Assembly: GCA_936940865.1 (NCBI GenBank) | Contig: CAKZJB010000025.1 | Location: 1-33,128, forward strand | Reading direction: 5' to 3' | Length of the DNA: 33,128 nucleotides | Origin: an uncultured Asticcacaulis sp. | Lineage (GTDB): Bacteria; Pseudomonadota; Alphaproteobacteria; Caulobacterales; Caulobacteraceae | Shown here: positions 16,457 through 23,468 of the stretch, one piece after another | How the letters are laid out: every line of letters starts with the position of its first letter | Numbering within the stretch: the stretch's first letter is position 1 | Notes under the pieces: generated by a model | Seen by the model: the letters and a program-made list of their open reading frames with translations, nothing else | Database searches by the model: none | What the model was told of the DNA's origin: nothing | Program-made: the position numbers and the translations under genes

Positions 16457-17235
16457 GCGGCGTCTCCGGAAACGTCGGTGTCGAAGGTCAGGGTGACCTT
16501 GGCGCGGCCGGGGCTGACGATAAAACCGATGGCCGGCGGCGCCGAACTGTCGAATTCCGGCTTTTCCACGCGGCTGCCGCCCATCCGGCCCTCGGCGCGG
16601 ATACGGGGGCGGTGAAATGTCTTCAGCGCATGCCCGGCCTTGGCGGCCAAGCCCGTATGCACCGCCGCCCAGCCGGCCGCCGCCAGGACCCCGGCGCCGC
16701 CCAGCACGCCCGCAAGCGGAAGGATGGGGCTTTGGCGCGGCGCGGGCGCGGGCGCGGGCGCGACCATTGCCACCGGGGCGGTGGATGCCTGGGGTGCCGA
16801 AGCGGATTGCACGGCGGCGCTTGCCGCTGCCACCACCGGCGGAGCCCCCGGGATGACCTGCGGCTTTCGAGTGGACGGACGCGCAGTCGCCGGAGCGGCC
16901 GGGGCCTGTGTCTTCCGGCGGAAAAGCGACGCCAGGTCGAAGGTCCTGGAGCCCTGCACCTTGATCTCCGGCGCCTTGCCGACGGGCAGCGGCAGCCGCG
17001 CCCCGGCGGAGGCGCCGACCGTGACCTTGGTGGTCAGCGGCTTGTGCGGGTCGATGCGGGCATCGTCGTGCTTGTGGCCGTCATGCACCTGCCGCGACAC
17101 TTCCGCGGCATCGCCGGCCCGCACGCCGACCCGGGCATCGGTGTCGGCGTGCGCCGGAAAGGACATCGCAAGCCCAAGGCCTGCCAGGATAAGGACCGCG
17201 CGAAAAAGCGGCGATCCCTGCGGGGCGAATCTCAT
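16453..17235 (-). CDS. unknown envelope protein with His-rich N-terminus and Ala/Pro linker
   Basis: A 260-aa protein. A signal peptide (about residues 1-30, FPAHA) is followed by a His/Asp-rich stretch, VHDGHKHDDARIDPHKP, that could bind metal. A long Ala/Pro-rich low-complexity linker (about 108-170) comes next, then a hydrophobic segment (ILPLAGVLGGAGVLAAAGWAA, about 173-193) that looks like a membrane helix. A basic patch and a C-terminal beta-like stretch (PPAIGFIVSPGRAKVTLTFD) close the chain. I cannot assign a family. It is the first gene of an ATGA-coupled pair. Upstream is the large TPR gene on the same strand, 64 bp away. Confidence 0.72.
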   Translation of the reverse strand: MRFAPQGSPLFRAVLILAGLGLAMSFPAHADTDARVGVRAGDAAEVSRQVHDGHKHDDARIDPHKPLTTKVTVGASAGARLPLPVGKAPEIKVQGSRTFDLASLFRRKTQAPAAPATARPSTRKPQVIPGAPPVVAAASAAVQSASAPQASTAPVAMVAPAPAPAPRQSPILPLAGVLGGAGVLAAAGWAAVHTGLAAKAGHALKTFHRPRIRAEGRMGGSRVEKPEFDSSAPPAIGFIVSPGRAKVTLTFDTDVSGDAA

Positions 17236-17299
17236 CCGGGAACCCTATCAGGGCCGCCGGATTTGAAAAGCCCCAACGCCGGCGGGTTGAGCGCCGCCG

Positions 17300-20200
17300 T
17301 CACGGTTTCAGGCCGTAGCCGGCGTACTGCGCGTCGATCCAGCTGGCCGCCTTGCGCGCCGCCGCCAGGTCGGCCTGGCCGCCCGCCTTGTCGCCCTTGC
17401 GCAGCTTGACCAGGCCCCGGCCGTACAACGAGCTTGCGAGGTCGGGAACCTGCGCCAGGGCCGCGTCGTAGTCCGCCAGCGCCTCGTCGAGCTTGCCCAT
17501 GCGGAACTTCACCAGGGCGCGGCTGTCGAGATAGCCCGCCGCTTTCGGCGACATCTTCAGCGCGGTTTCGCAGTCGGCAAGCGCCACGTCGAGCTGGACG
17601 TTGCGCGTCGCCCGCTCCCAGCAGGTGTTGTTGAAGTCCACGGCCTTGTCCGGATTGGCCTGTTTCATGGCGTCGTAGTCCGCCAGCCCCTTGTCCACCT
17701 GGCCCCGGGCGAAATAGAGCCGCGCGCGGAAGATGTGCGTGTCCTCGCTCCTGGGCGCCAGGGCCACCGCGGCGTCGGCGTCTTCCATGGCCTTGGCATA
17801 GTCCTTGTCGCTCATCCGGAAGCCCGCACGCACCAGCAACGGAAAATAGGCCTTGGGGTCCAGTTTGATCGCCGCGTCGATATCGCCGAGCGCCGCTGCG
17901 CGGTCGCTCGGCGGACGGTCCTCAGCCCGCCTGGCGTAGGCATAGACGTACGGCTTGAGCGCGATGACCTTATCCCACTCCGCCACGGCCTGCGCCTTCG
18001 ACGCCGCGCACTTTTCAGCGTCGAGCTTCCAGCAGCTTTCGTAAATTCCGGCCAGACGCGCGTGAAGGTCGGCATCGTCGGGATTGGCGGCGATCGCCTT
18101 GCGCAACAGGTCCGTGGCCTCGTCGACCTTGTTCTCGTACAGGGCAAGCGATATCAGCGCATTGGTGGTTTCGGAGGAATCCGGATCGAGATCCTTCGCC
18201 GCCTCGATATCCTGGCGCCCCAGATCGATCTTGCCCATCATCAGATAGGTCATTCCGCGGTTGATCAGGGCGTAGGTATCGTTGGGGTATATGGCCAGGG
18301 CCTTGCCGAAGGCCTCGATGGCGTCATCGGAGCGGTTCTGCGCACGCCGGACCATGGCCAGGCCGTTAAACGCGATCCACTGGCCAGGGTCGGTCTTGAC
18401 CGCCAGCTCGTAATCGGCGGCCGCAGCGGCCGTATTGTTGCGCGTCAGGAATATCCAGCCGCGCCCCTCCAGCGCCGCGACGTTGGCCGGATCGAGCCGC
18501 AGCGCCTTGTTGAAGGCGGCCAGGGCTTCATCCGGCTTGTTGTCGCGCGACGCCTGCTGGCCGTCGGCGGCATAGTCCGCCGCCGTCTTGGGGGCGTCGG
18601 CCGCGGCGGTGTCGCCCTTGGCCTTGTCGGGATCGGCCTTGTGATAGCTTTTCGGCGCCACCACCACGACGTCCTTCTTCCACAGCCTGGTCAGTTCGGG
18701 CGATGCCGCCACGGCGTCCTTGTAGCTGATCTCGGGCACCAGCGAGCGACGGTACGAATCGAGCGTCACCCGGTTGTCCTTGAGAACGGCCTCGCGATGG
18801 AAGAGCGACCCGCCCAGCGTCGTGTCGACATTGCCGCCTTCGAGCGTGAAGCCCTTGGCGTCCCTGGGCAGCACGATTTCCTCGCGCGTGCGGACGTAGT
18901 AGGGGAAGTTGATCATGACCGGGGCGTCCCGGTGCGGGCCGCTGTCGCGCTTTTCGCCTTCGCTCCACCCCATGCCGACAAGATCGGTGGTGTAGCGCCA
19001 GGTCTTGCCGTCGTCACTGGCATCCCAGCCCATATTGGCCGTGCCGTCCATGACCATCCGTTCCTCGCCGGTGGCCGGATCGAAGGTGGCGGACACCTTG
19101 CGCGGCGTCATCCAGCTGAATTCCTGGGCCCAGTATCCCTTGAGCACCTTTTCCTGGTCGGCCTGGGTCTGGGCGCGCAGGGCCTGGTCGAGCTGCACCG
19201 CGACGTCGCCGCGCACGATCTTTTCGATGTGTACGCCGGCCGGCACGTCGAGGCCGGCGGAAGCATCCAGCCGGATGGTGGTATCCTCGCCCGGCTTGTC
19301 CAGCGGCGTCATCGCAATGGCTTCAAGCGCCGCGCCGCCGGTCCGGACCGGCAGGCCCCAGCGCAAGGCCGGCGGGCGGACGCTGTCGAGGTCGCGGTCG
19401 CCCATGCGCGTGCCGTCCAGCCAGTAGACCTTGCCGGCGATTTCGGCGCGGACGATGACGTGGTCGAACTGCTCCATCGCGGGCAGGCGCTGGTCCAGCC
19501 CGTCGCCGCCGCTGCTGTTGACCAGGGCGGCCTCCGCCTTGATGCCGAGCGCGTTGAGCAGGGCGACCAGCAGGACCGACTTGCCCTTGCAGTCGCCGAA
19601 CCGGCGCTGCCAGGTGGTGTCGGCGTCGGCGGGCGTATAGCCGCCGAGATTCATGCCGAGGAAGACATACCGCACCTGGTTCTCGACCAGGTGCAGGGCC
19701 ATGGCGGCCTGCGCCTTCTTGTCGGACGTGGTCTTCCTGATGGTCTCGATCTCGGCGTTGAGCGGCGAATCCGGCGCGATCGCCGCCGCCTTGGCGTAGA
19801 GCGGCGCCAGGACCGAAGATATCTCCTGCCAGGAGGCGAACTGCGAGAATTCCACCAGGCCGAACTGGTTGAAGCGCGCCGGCGCGTCGTCCTGGGTCTC
19901 GGCCTTGACGACGTGGCTGCGCTGCATCTCGTAGCTTTCGCCGGTCGCCGTCTTCGTCACCTTGCCGGTAAGGTCCTCGCTCTGGCGCCAGTGCACCGGC
20001 CTGGCTGCGTCCCAGACGGCGCGCACCGACTGTTGGCCGGTGGGCCCCGTCGACAGGCTTTGCACGACAAGCTCGCCGCGGCCGGCCCATACCGGGTCCC
20101 TGCGCTGCACCGACAGCGAGAAGACCAGGGTGTCACCGGGCTGCAGCCCCTCGGGCTGGAGCACGCCGGTGAGATAGCCGTCGAGCATGGCGAGGTCGAG

Positions 20201-20617
20201 ATTCTGCTCGCGGCGAAGGACGGTGAAGCTCTGGCCGTTGGCCAGCACGTCGATGACCTTGTCGCCGCGCAGTATCTGCACCTTGTGCACGGTCGCGACG
20301 TCGGTCTCCGGGTTCCAGGTGATATAGGACTGCGCCCCCTGCAGGCCCGCCGGGGTCTGGATATGATAGGCGATCTCGGAATGGTAGGTCGTGGTGCCGT
20401 CGGCCGCGAAATTGACCTGGAGGTCCTGCAACAGCAGTTGGGCGGGCGCCCCGGCATAGGCGTCGTCGGGCTTGGGGATGCTGACGGGCTTTACCCAGGC
20501 CTCCGCCGGCGCGTAGACGATCTTGTCCGCCGCCATCGCCGGAAAGGCCGCCATTGCCAGAACGACCATCAGCCCGGTGCCCGCGGCCACCCGGCGCTTG
20601 TTAAACGCTCTTGTCAT
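17300..20617 (-). CDS. DUF3857 / transglutaminase-like / TPR exported protein
   Basis: A 1105-aa protein. ATG 20617 is preferred: GGGGG lies just upstream, and a clean signal peptide follows (MTRAFNKRRVAAGTG... FPAMA). The N-terminal DUF3857 beta domain covers about residues 50-250. The transglutaminase-like core has RFGDCKGKSVLL with Cys343, FDHVIV with His386 and YWLDGT with Asp401, so a complete Cys-His-Asp triad is present. The C-terminal third (from about 670) is tetratricopeptide repeats (ALAAFNKALRLDPANVAALE, AIEAFGKALAIYPNDTYALI and others). Such proteins are widespread in periplasms of Proteobacteria and Bacteroidetes; their reaction is not established. It probably acts in the periplasm as a thiol hydrolase or peptide-modifying enzyme on a TPR scaffold. 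Confidence 0.88.
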   Translation of the reverse strand: MTRAFNKRRVAAGTGLMVVLAMAAFPAMAADKIVYAPAEAWVKPVSIPKPDDAYAGAPAQLLLQDLQVNFAADGTTTYHSEIAYHIQTPAGLQGAQSYITWNPETDVATVHKVQILRGDKVIDVLANGQSFTVLRREQNLDLAMLDGYLTGVLQPEGLQPGDTLVFSLSVQRRDPVWAGRGELVVQSLSTGPTGQQSVRAVWDAARPVHWRQSEDLTGKVTKTATGESYEMQRSHVVKAETQDDAPARFNQFGLVEFSQFASWQEISSVLAPLYAKAAAIAPDSPLNAEIETIRKTTSDKKAQAAMALHLVENQVRYVFLGMNLGGYTPADADTTWQRRFGDCKGKSVLLVALLNALGIKAEAALVNSSGGDGLDQRLPAMEQFDHVIVRAEIAGKVYWLDGTRMGDRDLDSVRPPALRWGLPVRTGGAALEAIAMTPLDKPGEDTTIRLDASAGLDVPAGVHIEKIVRGDVAVQLDQALRAQTQADQEKVLKGYWAQEFSWMTPRKVSATFDPATGEERMVMDGTANMGWDASDDGKTWRYTTDLVGMGWSEGEKRDSGPHRDAPVMINFPYYVRTREEIVLPRDAKGFTLEGGNVDTTLGGSLFHREAVLKDNRVTLDSYRRSLVPEISYKDAVAASPELTRLWKKDVVVVAPKSYHKADPDKAKGDTAAADAPKTAADYAADGQQASRDNKPDEALAAFNKALRLDPANVAALEGRGWIFLTRNNTAAAAADYELAVKTDPGQWIAFNGLAMVRRAQNRSDDAIEAFGKALAIYPNDTYALINRGMTYLMMGKIDLGRQDIEAAKDLDPDSSETTNALISLALYENKVDEATDLLRKAIAANPDDADLHARLAGIYESCWKLDAEKCAASKAQAVAEWDKVIALKPYVYAYARRAEDRPPSDRAAALGDIDAAIKLDPKAYFPLLVRAGFRMSDKDYAKAMEDADAAVALAPRSEDTHIFRARLYFARGQVDKGLADYDAMKQANPDKAVDFNNTCWERATRNVQLDVALADCETALKMSPKAAGYLDSRALVKFRMGKLDEALADYDAALAQVPDLASSLYGRGLVKLRKGDKAGGQADLAAARKAASWIDAQYAGYGLKP

Positions 20618-20714
20618 GAATACCCCCATACGCCGGACCACTTCCCGCGTCCGCGACCGGAAATCTACAGATCGCCGCGCATGACAGCAAGGGGTTGTAA
20701 AATAAAGATGAAGA

Positions 20715-21443
20715 CTATCCGTCCGCGGCGTGCGTCTCGATATAGCGCGCCAGGGTCAAAAGGTCGCCGACGGGCGCGTCGGACACGGCAAAGCAGGTCA
20801 GTTTGCCGCGCTGCCAGCCGACGACATGATAGTCCTGTGCGCGGATCACATGCGGCACCACCAGCGGCGACTGTTCGGTGCGGCCATTGCCCGAAATCGC
20901 GTAGAAATCGACCGTATGGCCGTTGCACATATAGGTCAGGGCCGAGGCCTTCCGCCGCGCCACGCGGTCGGTGCGCGCGCTGACGAGCCGGCAGCCGCCG
21001 GCAACCTCCAGCACAGGCGGCGCGAAGTCGAGACGGGCCTTCAACCACGGCTTTACGTTTCCGCCGGACGCCGCGACGGTATCCGGCGCCGCTCCCCGCA
21101 AGGCGCGCTGGTGCCCGGCGACGACATCATCGACCGGCGATACCGGCCGGAACAGCAGCATGGCCGCCATAAGCGACGCCGCCATAAGCCCCCCGCCGCT
21201 CCATATCGCCGTCCTTCGCGCCCGGTCCGCCGCCACCCGGCGGCGGATGCCGTCCGCAAGGCCTTGCGGCGCAACCCGCCCCCAGTCGACGCGCTTCACC
21301 GCCGCCTTCAGCTCGCGGATGCGGGCAAGGTCGGCCCGGCAGGCGGCGCAGGTTTCAAGATGCGCCTCGACGGCGCGGGCTTCGCCGCCATCGAGTTCGC
21401 CGTCGGCATAGGCGTGCAGCCGCAGGGCAAATTCGTCGCTCAT
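20715..21443 (-). CDS. zinc-finger anti-sigma factor
   Basis: A 242-aa membrane protein. The cytoplasmic N-terminus (LHAYADGELDGGEARAVEAH) leads to the ZAS motif His28-x3-Cys32-x2-Cys35 (HLETCAAC). One transmembrane helix follows (about residues 80-98, GGGLMAASLMAAMLLF). The periplasmic C-terminal domain contains three further cysteines (GGCRLV, YMCNGH, LTCFAV), which might sense redox or copper state; this is inference. Its start overlaps the sigma gene's stop by ATGA (21440-21443), giving coupled, balanced synthesis of sigma and anti-sigma. Confidence 0.9.
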   Translation of the reverse strand: MSDEFALRLHAYADGELDGGEARAVEAHLETCAACRADLARIRELKAAVKRVDWGRVAPQGLADGIRRRVAADRARRTAIWSGGGLMAASLMAAMLLFRPVSPVDDVVAGHQRALRGAAPDTVAASGGNVKPWLKARLDFAPPVLEVAGGCRLVSARTDRVARRKASALTYMCNGHTVDFYAISGNGRTEQSPLVVPHVIRAQDYHVVGWQRGKLTCFAVSDAPVGDLLTLARYIETHAADG

Positions 21444-21976
21444 GGCTGCACCTCCACCAGGCGGGCGCGCAGCATGTCGCGGCCGCGTGCCAGCCGCGAC
21501 ATCACCGTGCCGACGGGCACGCCCAGCACCTCGGCAATCGTCTTGTACGGCATGTCCTCGATATCCTTGAGCATGATGACTTCGCGGAAGACCGCCGGCA
21601 GGCCGAGCAGCGCCTCACGCAGGCGCCGGGCCATCTCGCCGGCGATCAGGGTCGTTTCGGGGCTGTCCTCGTCGCGCAAATGCACCGCATCCTCCGGCGT
21701 CCAGGCCGTTTCATCGTCGACATCGACCGTCACGAGAGTCCGTCGCAGCCCGTCATAGGCGCTGCGCCGCACGATGGTGAACAGCCAGGCCCGCGCATTG
21801 CCGGCGGTGTAGCGGCCCCAGGCGGCATGGGCTTTCAGTACGGCGTCCTGCACCACGTCCTCGGCCGTGGCCGGGTCGCGCACCAGCCACAGGGCAAGCC
21901 GGTAGGCGCCGTCGAGATGCGGCAGCACCTGACGTTCGAACTCGCTCTGTGAGGGCCGCAGCGTGAAAAGCTTCAT
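21440..21976 (-). CDS. ECF sigma factor
   Basis: A 178-aa sigma-70-family protein with only regions 2 and 4. Region 2: YRLALWLVRDPATAEDVVQD and ARAWLFTIVRRSAYD. Region 4: LLGLPAVFREVIMLKDIEDM and an HTH, YKTIAEVLGVPVGTVMSRLA. It directs RNA polymerase to its regulon when the adjacent anti-sigma factor releases it. ATG 21976 was chosen over a 42-codon upstream extension, which runs through the promoter; the ribosome site is weak (GGAT), fitting a nearly leaderless mRNA. It is divergent from the metallophosphoesterase/cupredoxin genes, its likely targets. Confidence 0.93.
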   Translation of the reverse strand: MKLFTLRPSQSEFERQVLPHLDGAYRLALWLVRDPATAEDVVQDAVLKAHAAWGRYTAGNARAWLFTIVRRSAYDGLRRTLVTVDVDDETAWTPEDAVHLRDEDSPETTLIAGEMARRLREALLGLPAVFREVIMLKDIEDMPYKTIAEVLGVPVGTVMSRLARGRDMLRARLVEVQP

Positions 21977-21995
21977 GTCATCCGTTGAGATGTGT

Positions 21996-22021
21996 AACGG
22001 GCCGCCGCTCTGTTTATTCCC
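21996..22021 (-). promoter_or_regulatory. candidate ECF promoter of the sigma/anti-sigma operon
   Basis: On the minus strand, GGGAATAA (complement of 22014-22021) is followed after 14 nt by CGTT (complement of 21996-21999), 20 bp before the sigma start. The GGAAT/CGTT pairing resembles ECF-type promoters (compare GGAAC-N16/17-CGTT). It matches the divergent promoter below and implies autoregulation. Confidence 0.6.
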
Positions 22022-22053
22022 CTTTGCCGCAAAAAAATATTGCGATGATTTTT

Positions 22054-22080
22054 GGGAATAAGCCGCACGTCCCGGCCGTT
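22054..22080 (+). promoter_or_regulatory. candidate ECF promoter of the metallophosphoesterase/cupredoxin operon
   Basis: GGGAATAA (22054-22061), a 15-nt spacer and CGTT (22077-22080), 33 bp before the ATG at 22114. These are the same two elements as in the opposing sigma-gene promoter, with a spacer differing by one base. Confidence 0.6.
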
Positions 22081-22113
22081 TCCGGTGCGATCCCCCGCAC
22101 AAAGGAGACGGAG

Positions 22114-23052
22114 ATGGACAATGACAACGACGCCGCGCCCTCGCGCCGGCACCTGCTGAAATGCTCGGCCTGGGCCGGCACCGGGGTGGCCTGGGCCATG
22201 CTGGGCGGCGTGCCGCGCGCCTTCGCGCTTGACGGGCCCGCCAGGGCGCCCGACGAACTGAAGCTCTTGTTCGTGCAGTTGAGCGACAGCCATATCGGCT
22301 TCAACAAGGCCGCCAACCCCGAACCGGTCAAGACATTGAATGAGGCCAAGGCGAAGATCCGCGCCTTGCCGAAGACGCCGCAACTGATCCTGCACACGGG
22401 CGACATCACGCACCTGTCGCGGCCGGACGAGTTCGACACGGCGGCGCAGATCCTGGGCGACCTGCCGGCGCCCGTGCGCTACGTGCCGGGCGAGCACGAT
22501 ATCCTCGACGAGGGGGCGGGCAAGGCCTATCTCGACCGCTACGGCAAGGGCACCAAGGGCAATGGCTGGTACAGTTTCGACATGGCCGGCGTGCACTTCA
22601 TCGCCCTGGTCAATGTCTTCGACTTCAAGCCCGGCCAGGAAGCCAGCCTTGGCGCCGACCAGCTCGCCTGGCTCAAGGACGATCTGCGCGCCGTGTCACA
22701 CTCGACGCCCGTCGTCGTCTATACGCATATTCCGCTGTGGGACATCTATGCGCCCTGGGGCTGGGGCACCAGCGATTCCGAAGTCACCGTCGCCATGCTG
22801 CGCCCCTACGGCTCGGTGACCGTGCTCAACGGCCATATCCACCAGATCCAGCAGAAGGTCGAAGGCAACATCACCTTCCACACGGCGCGCGGCACCGCCT
22901 ATCCGCAGCCCGCGCCGGGCGCCGCCGACAGCCCCGGTCCGCTGGTCGTGCCGCCAGAGCAGCTTCGCTCATACCTCGGCGTGTCGGACATCAGCGTCCG
23001 GCGCGGCCGACACCCGCTCGCCATCCACGACGCCACCCTTTCCGAAATGTGA
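22114..23052 (+). CDS. Tat-exported metallophosphoesterase (calcineurin-like)
   Basis: A 312-aa protein. Its Tat signal is nearly canonical (SRRHLLK, residues 10-16, followed by a hydrophobic stretch). The metal-site motifs are in order: SDSH (Asp58, His60), GDITH (Asp97), GEHD (126-129), THIP (His205) and NGHIH (His241, His243). The third motif is normally GNHD, in which the Asn bridges metal and phosphate; here it is Glu127. The fold hydrolyses phosphomonoesters or diesters; the substrate is unknown. AAGGAG is 6 nt before the ATG. It is 7 bp upstream of a cupredoxin gene, so one operon. A probable ECF promoter ties it to the divergent sigma factor. Confidence 0.9.
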   Translation: MDNDNDAAPSRRHLLKCSAWAGTGVAWAMLGGVPRAFALDGPARAPDELKLLFVQLSDSHIGFNKAANPEPVKTLNEAKAKIRALPKTPQLILHTGDITHLSRPDEFDTAAQILGDLPAPVRYVPGEHDILDEGAGKAYLDRYGKGTKGNGWYSFDMAGVHFIALVNVFDFKPGQEASLGADQLAWLKDDLRAVSHSTPVVVYTHIPLWDIYAPWGWGTSDSEVTVAMLRPYGSVTVLNGHIHQIQQKVEGNITFHTARGTAYPQPAPGAADSPGPLVVPPEQLRSYLGVSDISVRRGRHPLAIHDATLSEM

Positions 23053-23059
23053 GCCCATC

Positions 23060-23398
23060 ATGTTGAAATCGCTTATGTTCGCCGCGGGCCTGGCCGCGGC
23101 CGCCGCCCCTGTCGCCGCCGCCCCGGCCGGCCATACGGTCACTGTCGACATCAAAAACTTCATGTTCATGCCGATGACGGTGACCATCGCCGAGGGCGAA
23201 ACGGTGACCTGGACCAACCGCGACCAGATCCCGCACACGGTCGCCGAAAAGAACAAGCTGTTCCGCTCGGCGGCGCTCGATACGGGCGACACCTACAGCC
23301 ACACCTTCGACAAGGCCGGCACCTACGACTATTTCTGCACGCTGCATCCGCAGATGTTCGCACATGTCGTGGTGACCCCGGCGGCGAAGAAGAAATAG
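23060..23398 (+). CDS. cupredoxin (plastocyanin/amicyanin-like, type 1 copper)
   Basis: A 112-aa periplasmic protein with a signal peptide (about residues 1-21). The mature beta-sandwich carries all type-1 copper ligands: His59 (QIPHTV), Cys93, His96 and Met99 (YFCTLHPQM). The pattern (F-x-F-x-P-x-x-x-x-x-x-x-G-x-x-V-x-W-x-N) matches amicyanin/plastocyanin-type small blue copper proteins. It would carry single electrons or bind copper in the periplasm. Cotranscription with the metallophosphoesterase under an ECF sigma suggests a copper or oxidative-stress role (inference). It ends in a strong terminator. Confidence 0.92.
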   Translation: MLKSLMFAAGLAAAAAPVAAAPAGHTVTVDIKNFMFMPMTVTIAEGETVTWTNRDQIPHTVAEKNKLFRSAALDTGDTYSHTFDKAGTYDYFCTLHPQMFAHVVVTPAAKKK

Positions 23399-23427
23399 GT
23401 TATCCGCCGCGCCCGTCCGGCGAGACA

Positions 23428-23457
23428 AAAAGCCCGCCGGACGACCGGCGGGCTTTT
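23428..23457. terminator. bidirectional intrinsic terminator (cupredoxin / TonB receptor)
   Basis: Perfect 13-bp arms, AAAAGCCCGCCGG and CCGGCGGGCTTTT, surround an ACGA loop, with A and T runs outside, between the convergent stops at 23398 and 23469. Confidence 0.94.
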
Positions 23458-23468
23458 ACTTATCGGTC

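Noticed and set aside
17735-20983. A 1082-codon open frame on the plus strand opposite the TPR gene
   Set aside because: It mirrors the codon bias of the real minus-strand gene; its product is Arg/Gly/Val-rich with no domain, signal or ribosome site.
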